Shown: one piece after another, positions 45,611 through 56,506 of the stretch
How the letters are laid out: every line of letters begins with the position of its first letter
How positions within the stretch are numbered: position 1 is the first letter of the stretch
Origin: Suillus spraguei
Lineage: Eukaryota > Basidiomycota > Agaricomycetes > Boletales > Suillaceae
Length of the DNA: 64,000 nucleotides
Assembly: GCA_016800925.1 (NCBI GenBank)
Contig: JABCPU010000112.1
Location: 62,001-126,000, forward strand
Reading direction: 5' to 3'
Notes under the pieces: model-generated
Told to the model about the DNA's origin: nothing
The model's input: the letters and a program-made list of their open reading frames with translations, nothing else
Database searches by the model: none
Program-made: the position numbers and the translations under genes

Positions 45611-46949
45611 CTATGCCTCACGGTGGAATCGTCACCCCCGAAAGTCGTCAGTCACACTTTTGTCACAGCAGTTCACTGCTGCCGCTTTCAAATTCCGCTC
45701 GGCAACGCCTAAAAAAATTGTTACAGGTCAAAAATTATGATTGGTTGGTGTGACGTGGAGTATTGTAGGGGATGTGGTTGTAATTATAATGGCTGTATGG
45801 TGCAGGAAATGCTTCATGAGAATGAGAACTATGTGGTCCATGATGAGGCAAATGAACTTGATGCTGGTGTGAAGTAAAATGTCCGGAAAATTGCTGAGAT
45901 GCTGGTATGTTGCTGCGAGTTGGATGTACAGGAGGATTGTAAGGTATTTCATGGCGTGGATCAGGACTATTTATGTTAGAATCATTAGGATGTTCGCGAG
46001 AAGAATAATGAGAGCTATTGGCAGGTAGTGCTGGAATGGGTGGAATTTCAATGGGTGCAGCGCTGATGGTAGTTGAATTGTCAGTTGCTGATGTGGCGTT
46101 TCTCGCGCGCGTTCTGCCATTGCCAAACAGAGCTGCTTCCGCATGTCAAAGAACTCCCCAATCGTAGCCTTGTTGAAGTTCTGGCTGCGCTTGGGATCTA
46201 GCCCACGTGGTTTTGACATACAAAGAGCAGGGTGCCGGCGTAGAAAGCCATAGTGCCAGTTGTGTCCTGGATAATGACCAGTGAGATCAAAAACCTGAGC
46301 ACGTAACTGCTTTGGGTGAAGAGGCTTGGCCATTGATGAATTAAGGTTGCACCAGTCGAGAATGGTCTGCTCTTGTGCAGGCGTGAGGATCTGCTGACCT
46401 ACATGTGCCTCGCGACGTGGTTTATGTTCCCCTGAGTACCGTTCACCCAAAGTTGTGCGAGGTATCTAGTTTGATAAAATCATGAGAGTTATTAAAACAG
46501 TGACTCGGAGAGGGCAAAATACTAGCTTACATTATTGGCCAATGCGGCTTCTTTGATGGTCTTGTAGACCTTGGTTGTAATCCCCTGGATGGCAGTCTGG
46601 ATCCGCTGCTCATAAGTGGGATCACGCGACTCTCGTGATTTGCCTTTTGGGCGAACCATGCCTGAATGTGTCAGCTCACTGAAAAGTCGTCACAGCCAGT
46701 CAACAGCCAGTGGTAGTATTTTTTAGAACTCCGCCACGGCAGCGCTCGGCTGGCTGTCACCAGCGTGACTTTGACGGCTTTCAATGAACTTCACCGTTTC
46801 TTAATAAAAATTGATCGTTCAACCTCGCAATGAAAGGTGCATGATAGAAACATCGACTCAAGTTCTGAATTGTGTGTAGAGGTAAGAATTGAGTGAGATA
46901 TTTAGGTCGTGACGACTTTCGGGGGTGACGATTCCACCATGAGGCATAG
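45611..46949 (-). mobile_element. pogo/Fot1-type element with 40-bp inverted repeats
   Basis: Both ends read CTATGCCTCAYGGTGGAATC then GTCACCCCCGAAAGTCGTCA, with a single mismatch, and are flanked by TA (45609-45610 and 46950-46951). The element is 1,339 bp and carries one HTH gene and no DDE catalytic domain. Confidence 0.85.
45735..46659 (-). CDS. CENP-B/Tc5-type HTH protein of the pogo element, no DDE domain
   Basis: Starts at ATG 46659 (MVRPKGKSRESRDPTYEQRI), with a helix-turn-helix KTIKEAALANN|IPRTTLGERY across an intron. A CENP-B-type DNA-binding region follows: LTPAQEQTILDWCNLNSSMA and PGHNWHYGFLRRHPALCMSK. After MAERAR the frame must shift by one base (near 46105) to enter a 120-residue His/Pro/Ser-rich tail ending RHTNQS. 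The DDE nuclease normally found next in pogo transposases is absent. The protein could bind the element ends but not cut them. Confidence 0.65.
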
Positions 46950-47001
46950 TACTGGAATAATCCCCCGTACGCTCATTCAATTAAATTTAGTCTGGTCCTT
47001 G

Positions 47002-47366
47002 ATGGACGATAGCTTTGCAGTCCAGCAGCTGCTTCTCGACAAAGACGAGGCTGAACATTTCGATGATGATGAGAGACTTATGGTGCTTGCTGCTGCTATC
47101 ATTGCCGGGAGTGAGGTATCACAACAAGAGCGCATTGACACTTGGCACCCACATCGTTTGTACCTTTGCTGACCCCAACTACTTCCAAATCCTCGTATCA
47201 ACACCCCATGGAAGGTGCTATACGATAGTCAACATGATAGAGCCTTCATCACTACAATGGGCGTTGATGTGCCCACCTTCTCCTCACTACTTACTGCAGG
47301 CTTTGCGCAAGCCTGGTATGAGACACCAATACCTCGGGCCGGACTCATAGGGTTAGTTAGGGTGGA
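47002..47366 (+). pseudogene. Harbinger transposase N-terminal fragment
   Basis: ATG 47002 gives MDDSFAVQQLLLDKDEAEHF, then after a gap TPWKVLYDSQHDRAFITTMG and VDVPTFSSLLTAGFAQAWYE, typical of the region before the DDE domain in fungal PIF/Harbinger transposases. A TGA interrupts the frame (LYLC*PQLLPN, expected CR). The catalytic domain is missing. Confidence 0.65.
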
Positions 47367-48345
47367 GGTGCAAAACAACTACTATTCAAGCTGCACAGGT
47401 ACATTGAAACATGATACTTATCTAAGCTGCTCGAGTACAAGAACGACAAAGTCTTACCTCATATGCCTGAGAGCCTTCAGACCGCTGCACGTGAGTGACA
47501 GTCTGTGCGATCCCTGGGTGGGCCCGCCACTTTCCTAAGTCATCACACATATATGCATTCCCTGCGCCATCATAGCGCAACTCGGGAATCGCCTGGCTAT
47601 GAGATTGGGAGAGAATAGTAGTATCAGACATTGAACGGACTCTGAGTGTTTGAGTTACTTACCTTGTGGCTACCGGTACACGACCTTTATATGCTAGAAG
47701 TGTATGTTGAGCCATCGGATGCAAGGGGTGGGCATATTCATAGTAAAAAAATAGTCATGGACCCTGCGCTAGTAACAGTGCAACGGGAGCGCGCAAAGCC
47801 AAAAGGAAGAGAATACAATGGTGCCGGCTTGATTTTGACTGTTCAAGAGGAATTTTTCACAGATAGAACGTAAGAAGTGATGGGAAATCAATACTACTAG
47901 GTTGCATTGGGCGAGATTGGAGGCACTGGTGGCATACAGGTCAGGTAGGCACTCCATTAGTGGGCACAGAGAACTGGGGATGTCATGCTGGGCACTTAGA
48001 ATCACCTAGATAGTGGCGGGAGAGAAAGACTTTAGCATACTTGATGAAAAGTCGAAACGTACCTCAGTATTACTGCGCGAGGTGCCGCATTGTGTGACAT
48101 GCATCTCAAGCAAGGCTGATTATGTCAGCGGATATCGCTGGCGTTAGTGGCCTAAAACGGATGTAAGTCGTCTGTAAAGTCTATTGGGGGGGGGGGGGGT
48201 AGATGACACATGGTTACGAACTGACTGTAAATGAACACCGGCATCGCGGCACACCTGCCTAATAAGGGTAAATATATGATATGATATTCTAATCAGAATA
48301 TTTCAGCCTACGGAAAGTCATCCAATGTTGGACTTAGTGAAATTA

Positions 48346-49376
48346 CAGCTCTTTGCATAAAGGATGGCAGTGGCGTCATTTTTTCGTTCAATTAGGAAAT
48401 GTTAGACTTGGTGAAATTTCGCTCACTGTACACCATCTTCTCTTCAAATCATTATTATGGTGTTTATAACTATCGCTGCATCTAAAAAATACAAGAGTCT
48501 ACTAGATTATGACAGCCTGAGTGACCTCGATTCCATTTCTAATGGCCCTGATGACAACAATACTCAAATCGAGGGACCTTCAGAGGATGACATGGATGAG
48601 GAACCCGACTCTAACGACGATGGTGAAGACGATAAGCCTGTGCAGTCCTCGAGCCTTCAACAACTGTTGCAGCAACAATACCATCTAGTGTGAGGGCTTC
48701 TGTGGATGTCCGGCGTCCATGCACAAACACCTACTTTTTCTGTGCGTGTGTGCCTGTTTTTGATCGACCATAGCGTCTACTGAGTGTGCGCTCGTCCTTT
48801 GATGTCTCGTCAATGAATCCTAAATCCTGTGGATCATACTGAGCCATACGTGCGATAAACTCACAGAGTTTCATTGCGTTCCTTGGCAATGCGCTTGAGT
48901 TTTTTGTAGCTCACATTAGCACGTTCAAGCTCACGAAAGATTGTTGTGAAATGTACAGATATGAATTGATTTGTTGCAAGGAGGTGCGTGAGTTCGTCCA
49001 AAAAATAGTCAGGATTTTGCCTTATGAGACGAAGCAGAAATCAATATCTTCATGATCAAGAGCACACAGACGACCACGTAATGTAGGTTGATGGTTCACG
49101 ATGTCGCCGGTTTCGCGCCAGAGCTTCAAAATCCGAAACCAGGTGCGCTCGGAAAATCCACAGGAATCTAGGATATTCCGGAGGCTTAGAAGGTCTCGCT
49201 CATGGAGTCGGATTGCTGCAAGTTTCACATCGCGACTGATCTTGCGAAATCCCATGTTGCAGAGATGATAATGATGATAGTATAGTAAGGCTACATGAGC
49301 GAAATTTCACTAAGTCTAATGTTTCCTAATTGAACGAAAAAAATGACGCCACTGCCATCCTTTATGCAAAGAGCTG
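48346..49376 (-). mobile_element. Tc1/mariner-type element, internally deleted
   Basis: Long inverted repeats of about 85 bp start CAGCTCTTTGCATAAAGGAT and include GGCAGTGGCGTCATTTTTT. TA flanks both ends (48344-48345 and 49377-49378). The 1,031-bp element holds only the 5' part of a transposase and a small acidic frame on the plus strand (48457-48693). A run of 14 G or so lies just outside at about 48186. Confidence 0.85.
48730..49255 (-). pseudogene. Tc1-type transposase fragment
   Basis: From ATG 49255 the frame reads MGFRKISRDVKLAAIRLHER, GFSERTWFRILKLWRETGDI, a helix-turn-helix region. A +1 shift after DIDF leads to LLRLIRQNPDYFLDELTHLL and FISVHFTTIFRELERANVSY. A second shift after RNETL precedes MAQYDPQDLGFIDETSKDER, which carries the first catalytic Asp of the DDE triad. 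The other catalytic residues are deleted. Confidence 0.75.
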
Positions 49377-49659
49377 TAAACAATGAGTAAAGCACAAGCC
49401 TGTGATTTCACGTTTGACATACCCTTTCGTTGATCAGACTGAGCAGCCGAAGGGGATCAACAAGGATAGCAGATGCGTGGTGTGAAGTTGCGGAGCACCA
49501 AATAGCAGAGGCGTGATCAATGATCCTGCGACAATCAAATCCGACCCCTGAATATCATATCATCAGTTTCAATCAGTTTATTTAAATCATAAGTGCCTTA
49601 CAATTCAGTATCTGTCAAAATAAGCTGATACATATCATACGGCTTGGAGGCGATAACTT

Positions 49660-51205
49660 TGATCAGTACGGGCTCGAGCTTGAAGAAGAATCAACACACT
49701 TACAACCTGCAAACAGTGGGCAAGGCCTTCGATTAGCATGGATCAAGCTGGAAGGAGGGTTGACACACTCACAACCTGCGCATAATTGAATCAGCATGGC
49801 TTGAGCCTGAAGGAGGATCGACATACTATGAATGGTGGGCAAGGACTTCTATCAGAATGGCTCAAGCTGAAGGAACATCAACACACTTACAGCCTGGGAA
49901 TAGTGGAAAGGACTTCGATCAGCATGGGTCGAGCTCGGAGGAAGATCGAAACTTACATACTGCAAACAGTGTGCAAAGACTTCGATGAACATGGCCCAAG
50001 CTCGAAGGAGGATCGACACACTCACGAACTGCGAAGAAGTAGTGGGCAAGGACGTTGAGGAGCATGGCTTGAGCTCGAAGGAGCATCAACGCACCCACAT
50101 CCTGTGAAATATGGGTAAGGACCTCGATGAGCATGACTCGGACTCAGAGGATCGACACACTCACATCCTGGGAACAGTAGACAAGGAGTTCTTTCAGCAT
50201 CGCTCGCGCTCGAAGGAGGATCGACACACTCACATGTTGCGAAAGATAGGCAATGACTCGATGAGCATGGCTAGAGCTCAAAGGAGAATTGGGACACTTA
50301 CAACCTGCGAATAGTGGGCAAGGACTTCGATCAGGATGGTTCTAGTTCGAAGGAGGATCGACACACTCACAAACTGCAAACAGTGGGCAAGGACTTCGAT
50401 CAGCATGACTCGAGCTTGAAGGAGGATCAACACACTCGCACCCTGTGAACAGTGGACAAGGAGTTCTATCAATATGGCTCGAGCTCGAAGGAAGATCGAC
50501 ACACTCACACCCTGCGAACAGTGTGCAATGACTTTGATCAGCATGGCACAAGATCGAAGGGGGATCAACACACTCACATCCTGCAAACAGTGGGAAATGA
50601 CTTGGATCAGTATGGCTCGAGCTCGAAGGAGGATTGATATATTCACCCACTGTCAATAGGTAGGCAATGAATTGTATCAGCATGGCTCGAGCTCAAGCAG
50701 GATCGACACACTCACATACTACGAACAACGCGAGAGGATGGCAATCAACGTGGATCGGGTTCAAAGGAGGATCAGCACACACCCTGCGGACAGTGGAAAA
50801 GTACTTCGATCAGCATGGCCTGAGCTCGAAATAAGATCGACACACTCACAGGCTACGGACAGTGGGAAGGGACTTTGATCAGCATGACTTGGGCTCAGAG
50901 GAAGATTGACACACTCACACCCTGCGAACAGTGTGCAACGACTTCAATCAGCACGGCTCAAGCTCGAAGGAGGATCAACACACTCACTCTGCGAACAGTG
51001 ACCAAGGACTTCTATCGGCATAGCTCGAGCCCGGAGGAGTATCGACACGCTCATATCCTGCCAACGGTGGGCAAGGACTTCGATCAGCATGGCTCCGGCT
51101 TGAAGGAGGATCAACATACTCACAAACTGTGAATAGTTGGCAATGGCTTGGATCAGCGTGGCTTGAGCTTGGAGGAGGATCGATATACTCACAACCTACC
51201 TATCT
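49660..51205. repeat. 69-bp minisatellite, about 23 copies
   Basis: The consensus unit contains GATCAGCATGGCTCGAGCTC, GAAGGAGGATCGACACACTC and ACATCCTGCGAACAGTGGGC. Units diverge by point changes and small indels. Because 69 is a multiple of three, long frames stay open on both strands (for example 50278-50646 minus), but these look like a consequence of the repeat. On the minus strand each unit contains GTGAGTGTGTC, CTGAT and TTCGCAG, a complete set of intron signals 66 nt long. Confidence 0.9.
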
Positions 51206-51618
51206 GAGTTGTTAACCTGAGTTGTTAACTATGGTCCTCTATCAACTAGTTCTTCACGCGGAAGTCCCATACGCGCAGGGTCCTAGAATCTGTGGACGTC
51301 TGATTCATGGCATGCTGCTGTGTGCCATCTGGGTATGACCCATGCTCTCCAGTTTAGAAAATTAGATCTGGAGGCATCAAGATTGCACCTAGATCTATGA
51401 CTTTATGAACTTGCGACACCAAACCTATGCATATCGTCCAACTTTCATTGAGCAGGCCTGTGGATATGCTAACTACCACAGAAACATGACCTTCTGGGAC
51501 ATGAAAACGGTTGGAATTGAAAACGGTGCGCTTCACTGCTATGATCAGGTGCGGATGTGACTTATGAAGGTCTAGTTGATAGCTGGGGTATGTTGCGTCC
51601 TCATTCATTCAAGTTCAG

Positions 51619-52750
51619 CTACCAACTGAAGTTCAGGAAGGAAACTACCATCAGTTGAAGAAAACCACTTCTGCAGAAAATGCACACCTCGGCGATCTGG
51701 CGATTGCGCTCTTCGACCTGGCGATTGCGCTCTTCGATCTGGCGATTGCACTCTTTGATCTGGCGGTCGCGCTCGTCAATTTCAGGTTGCCGCTGGGAGC
51801 GGCCTTGTTCCAGAATCTGCAGGGTCAGGCACAATCAATAAAGGAAAGGCCAGTTTGACTGAAGATGTGTACCTGTGACGTTCGGCCTGATGTTGAAGCT
51901 GGAGACCAACCACTTGCTTCTCCATTACCTTGTGAGCGGGCCAGAATTTAGCACAAATGTTGCTGATATCATCCTCTGATGGTTGTATTAATGTGATGGG
52001 GCCAAAGTGGCCACGGTTGTCCGGGTCAAACACTTCCTCCTCCCCTCTAAAAAGCCTTTCCAAACTCTTGCAAACAGTGCCACTCCACCAGTAGCATTGG
52101 GTACGGAGGATATCATAGTTGAGGTCCTGTTGGTTCACTAGAAGTAACAGGTCTGCAACTTGTAAAACAGAAGGCCGGTCAAGATTGAATGAAAGCGAGG
52201 AGATCCGTCTGTAAGATTTGAACCTGGCAGTCAGATGTGAGTCGATATTCAACGAAGTGGCACGACCGATGAGGTACACCATATCCCGTGCAGGGTATTC
52301 CGATGATGATGGTGTGAGTAGCCCAGATGCATGTGAGTGTGTGGGGATGTCGATGGTGCGGTCAACGCACAGAGCAGCAGTGGCAGAGCTGCCGGTTTTC
52401 CAGTGGCTAAACTGGAGGACAAGGAACTCGTGCTCTGGATTTTGCAAGCATTTGTAGTGATCAACACAGAATAAAAGGCATTGCATATAGTGATTGTTTC
52501 CGTCGTTGTCACAGTCTGCCTGTTTTATAATGATGTCTCGATAAAAACGGACATTGAATTGTACACCCATTCCATCATTGAAGGAAAGGAAATGGAGAGA
52601 TTCAGGAGCCTCCAACATGCCTATTTGTTGAAGGAGCTTGATTGCAAGACGGATAATGTTCACTCTGAGATTTAAAGACATGGCAGGGTAGATAGCTTCG
52701 AAACATTTTAACCCACGGACTCCTCCGAGTCCATGCCTTGAAAACCTCAT
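51619..52750 (-). CDS. Agaricomycete hypothetical protein with Arg/Gln/Glu coiled-coil repeats
   Basis: Starts at ATG 52750; the preferred core is AMSLNLRVNIIRLAIKLLQQ. Exon 1 (51873-52750) contains MGVQFNVRFYRDIIIKQADC, FLVLQFSHWKTGSSATAALC, VDRTIDIPTHSHASGLLTPS, VADLLLLVNQQDLNYDILRT and QCYWWSGTVCKSLERLFRG. I know this order from a large family of uncharacterised mushroom proteins. The next exon (to about 51650) contains 24-bp tandem repeats encoding QIEERNRQVEERNRQI, but its phase relative to exon 1 is ambiguous: the coiled-coil frame is one of two open frames. No function is known. Confidence 0.6.
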
Positions 52751-52971
52751 ATTCTTACATAAGCAGGCTATCTGGCTCGACCCATTAACTTATCTCCCCT
52801 AGATATATTGCATTACGAGTACTCAAGACCGCTTCCCACCTGCGATTGGCATCACTGGAGGTGAAGTGAGCATCCTCTCAAACTACTTCAGGTCATTCCC
52901 ATGCAATGATATTCTGTTGCTCTTCCTCCTCCTCCGCCAAGATGATGAGCTCCATCACACCTTGCGCCTCC

Positions 52972-54230
52972 TCAAAACTCTGGAATAATCAGTGCTTGAT
53001 CTTGTTCATAATGCAGTATTCCATTCGCACCAAAAAGGATGGCAAAAGTGCAGTGGCCAACAGAACAGAGAAGTTGTTGTAGAACCATGTCCGTGGTGGT
53101 CAGGTACAAGATCAGCCAGTGATTGATGCTAAGATTTCTGTTGACATACATGGCAGCTCGGTCCGCAGGCAAAAGTGTTTCCCAGTAGAAAAACCCAGCT
53201 ATCATTATAATTGAAATGATCAGGAGAATCAATACAACCGGGGACTTCCAACCATCAGTGGAACCGGATGTCATGGCGAAAATCAACAAGATGAAGGAAA
53301 CTATCAAAGTTTGTAAGTGACACAAAGAAAAGTGTGCTGAAAGATTTATACCAGTCAAAACGCCTACGCTGATCAAATCAAGGGACTTCCATTTTGCCCC
53401 TTTAGGCTTACGACTGCTTGCAGTCTCTCCGATTTGTGACGGTATCATGAAAATACAAATCAGGGCCACTGGAAAAGCCGCGCATGCCACAAACCAGAAG
53501 ACCCAATGGTAAGACACTCATTGAACGAACATTGCACAGACCACAAGACCACCCACTATGTAAAGGAACTATGAGGGTTGTCTTATGATATGCGGGATGC
53601 TCACTGATGGCCACCGCACCACAGCCTGCAAAGAACCCTACTGCCCGAGCCTGTTCGAGTGGATCTGGAAATACCTTGACCAATAGTTTTAGAGCAGAGG
53701 GAATCGTCATCGCAGAAGCTAAGAAGTAACCTTCATCAGTCAGAACCAACACACCAGCGAGAATGATCACCTATTCCAGTGATTGCTCTCAGAACAAGGA
53801 TAGGAACTGTGGTGTAAACGAATCCTGCGCACAACAAGAGGATACCAAGAGTGGACACTCCTCCAATGAATACAGTTTCTATGAACCATTAGATTAGCAT
53901 GTACGTCAGGTATGCTAGGCAGCACAGTACTAACTTGGGTTGTATACGTCACTGAGATGGCCACTCTAAAACTATGCATTGAAGTGCAAATCAGGACTTT
54001 ACGGGATGGACACGCACGATAGGTAGGAATGATGAAAAAGTTAATCGGAACCCACTAAACACCCAAGTGGATTGAATTTCAGTCATACCCATGGATGCCT
54101 CAAGTGCAGGAATCGCAGATAAGAGAGCCGACATACTCAAGGTATCTATAAATTGAGTAAGACAGAACATGACTAACAAAATGAGTTTGCAGGCAAGAGA
54201 AAGCCTTTGGGGTTCATGAATATTCGTGGA
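52972..54230 (-). pseudogene. MFS transporter fragment (drug:H+ antiporter type)
   Basis: Pieces in order are LILLVMFCLTQFIDTLSMSA and EIQSTWVFSGFRLTFSSFLP, GHLSDVYNP, GGVSTLGILLLCAGFVYTTV, LVLRAITGI, AMTIPSALKLLVKVFPDPLE, ARAVGFFAGCGAV, HWVFWFVACAAFPVALICIF and GSTDGWKSPVVLILLIISII. These correspond to transmembrane helices 1 to about 8. The last third of the transporter is missing after FGANGILHY, and several junctions do not keep frame (around 53760 and 53560). It is therefore a truncated relic. The direction of transport cannot be inferred. Confidence 0.7.
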
Positions 54231-55190
54231 GAGGGGCAGAAGTGGTGATATTGTCCTGAAAAAATGCAGACAACATTGAAACGTTGCAGACTATGTCGCA
54301 GTATTATAGTGAGATAGGTCAGGGACGTACTAGCTCGCGAATGGCAATCGAGCCAGACCCTGAGACATGCTGCGAAGCTCTCAACCATCGGAGGCGAATG
54401 GCTGGATGCTTATTTACTAATCGAGCCAGAATCCTGCGGGCTGAGGGCTTGAAGTACAGCGCGAAGCTCAGAACGTGGGCCTCGCGATTGTCAAAAGAAG
54501 CAGAATTCTCCTGGAAAGATTCCAGAGTCTGAACTCTGCTTACGGGAGCCTTCCAGGGGCCTATATATAAATATATGATTCAATGAAATCATCGAACACT
54601 TGTATGATGGCCTGGTACTGTGACGAGCTGCAAAAGGTTTGTGTAATACGAAAGTTTGAAAACGATTTATGAGAGGCATACCAGAGTTCAACTTGATCAT
54701 TCGATGGGTCTTTGCAGCGAGTCCGAGGCAGGATGTACCATTACGCCAGAGCGAGTATTGTAAGTCTGTAACTAGCACTAGTAACTGCGCTTCTGAGGCA
54801 TGATGCATGAATTATGATGTACGTCTTTGAGGGTGATGTGGTGGTATAAGCCAGGCTGGTCCCGAGCTTATGGAAGACTCATGATGGGGGTAACCGCCTA
54901 TTGCCACAGTGCCGCGTATAATGCCGCGCCAACTATCCACAATGCAGCATTTTATGTAATTATCGCATCTTGACCTATTGGCAACTTGAAGAATCCCTCC
55001 AAAAAGACAAATTGTGTCATTCACCAAATGCATCATGCATCGTAGCACCACACTTCATAAGCTTCCAATGGAAAACACATTTAATTGGCCAACTATGCTA
55101 CAGAATATAAGCTGACCAGAAATGCACAAGTACTACAGACATCACGGGACTGTGAAGCTCGAGGGGTTGATTACAAGAATATTAATTATG
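54231..55190. other. No gene recognised
   Basis: Short frames occur on both strands, none with a domain or coherent splice sites. A simple TATATATAAATATATG stretch lies near 54560. Confidence 0.35.
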
Positions 55191-55197
55191 ACAGATC

Positions 55198-56430
55198 CTT
55201 CACAACCGCGACTGTGATCGCTTCCATAACGATTCCATTGGTTCAGATGTGCAAAAAGCATGCGTGATCTTCACCCACTCCTCATGTCTCTTTCTGTAAG
55301 AAGCAAGATGGCTGAGTTGCACAGGTATGGGATGGTGGGCGTGGAGAATAAACATGTAGTCTGACATGTCGCTCTGTTGGACCACCGAAAAGGCATTTTC
55401 TCCGCTTCTGATAAATGTGGAGATATCGACACAATTGTCTGAAGTAACCTGTCAAACGGTCATTCTGGCTTCAGTGTAGTTTGCAAGTACACTATGCGAT
55501 GACACTCACAAAAATAGGTGGAGCTAGTGGAATGATAAAATCCCTCCCATCCCACTTTGTCTGCAATGAAAGGTCTCCAGGTATGGGCCATGAACATTGC
55601 GAATGCATCGTAAGTTGCTCAAACGGAATCGCTTGATCATCTTCTGGTGGATTGGGCAAAAGACTGGGGAGATGATAGCAAGCGAACAATACACAAACAC
55701 TTTGTTCCAAATCTCTGTAAACCGCTGAATAAGTAGATAAAGGCAAGAAAATGACACATACATTGGTGATGATTTACGCTTAGCCCACCAAACAATTTGG
55801 AGATAGAGTGTATGATCGAGATTGTAAGTATGGTTGATTGTCCCGCGAGGTGACTCGAGTCCTTGCTGAAACATCATCACAGCCATCTCCCCTCCAAATC
55901 TCGCACAGGCAGCTTGCGAAGGGATATTATCTACTGGAGGCAACAAGATTTCGTCTCCGTGGTTTCCTGCACCTGCATCTGAGGATATTGCAGGTGGCTG
56001 ACTTGGGGTTAGAGAATCCGTATTTGTTTCTGGCGGCATCGTGAGCTTGGGGACAATCTCCTGGTGTATCCAAGAGAAGTGTTTCTGAACCTTGAGGCAC
56101 ATGTTGCCTTTGAGAGTCGTTCATAACAACATCAACCATAGTGGGTATGATTTCCTCTTGGTTGACTTCTTTAGCATCTGTAGGCACAGAAATCTCAGTA
56201 AAAGATGAGGTACTTGGCAGATCAACGGCATTCGCAGGAGTTGCAGGCTCGTTTACTGTAGTCAGTTCACTAGATGCCAGTCATAGAGGTATCCTTCCTG
56301 GCATGCGAGATGGCCGTATTTTCTCCGCAGGCGGTTCCGTCACATCGTTTGAAACATTAGGCGCACTGGGTGGCCTGAGAGCAGCAGGACTTAAAGGCTT
56401 TGAGTCAGGAGAAGCTGCAGGCTGATGATG
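55198..56430 (-). pseudogene. Decayed conserved hypothetical gene
   Basis: Recognisable blocks are FGGEMAVMMFQQGLESPRGT, NHTYNLDHTLYLQIVWWAKR, PGDLSLQTKWDGRDFIIPLA, and SGENAFSVVQQSDMSDYMFI with LHAHHPIPVQLSHLASYRKR near the end. A Pro/Ser-rich N-terminal region precedes them. A stop in GRIPL*LASS (about 56290), a frameshift between the leader and PPETNTDSL (about 56050) and a phase mismatch at the intron near 55745 indicate loss of function. I have seen the SGEN..SDMSDYVF block in repeated basidiomycete proteins but cannot name a role. Confidence 0.5.
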
Positions 56431-56506
56431 CACCTTAAACCATTTGAGGTCACGGTGTTTAGGTGCTCAGATAGTGAAGATGTCAGTCACGCTGCGTCGT
56501 CAACAA

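Larger units (their letters stand above)
45523..48323. mobile_element. PIF/Harbinger-type element, host of a nested pogo element
   Basis: Ends are 40-bp inverted repeats starting GGATGACTTTCCGTAGGCTG and continuing to AGAATAT. The trinucleotide AAT flanks both sides (45520-45522, 48324-48326). The element is 2,801 bp including the nested 1.34-kb pogo copy, so about 1.46 kb by itself. That is too short for a full two-gene Harbinger, and its transposase is only a fragment. Confidence 0.75.

Noticed and set aside
47422..47631. Small minus-strand frame inside the Harbinger element
   Set aside because: It overlaps decayed element sequence, has no domain and no supporting splice or promoter signal.
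49660..51205. Possible CRISPR array or repeat-protein genes on either strand
   Set aside because: The repeats are contiguous and mutually diverged with no unique spacers, and the host is a fungus. Open frames on both strands follow from a 69-bp period.
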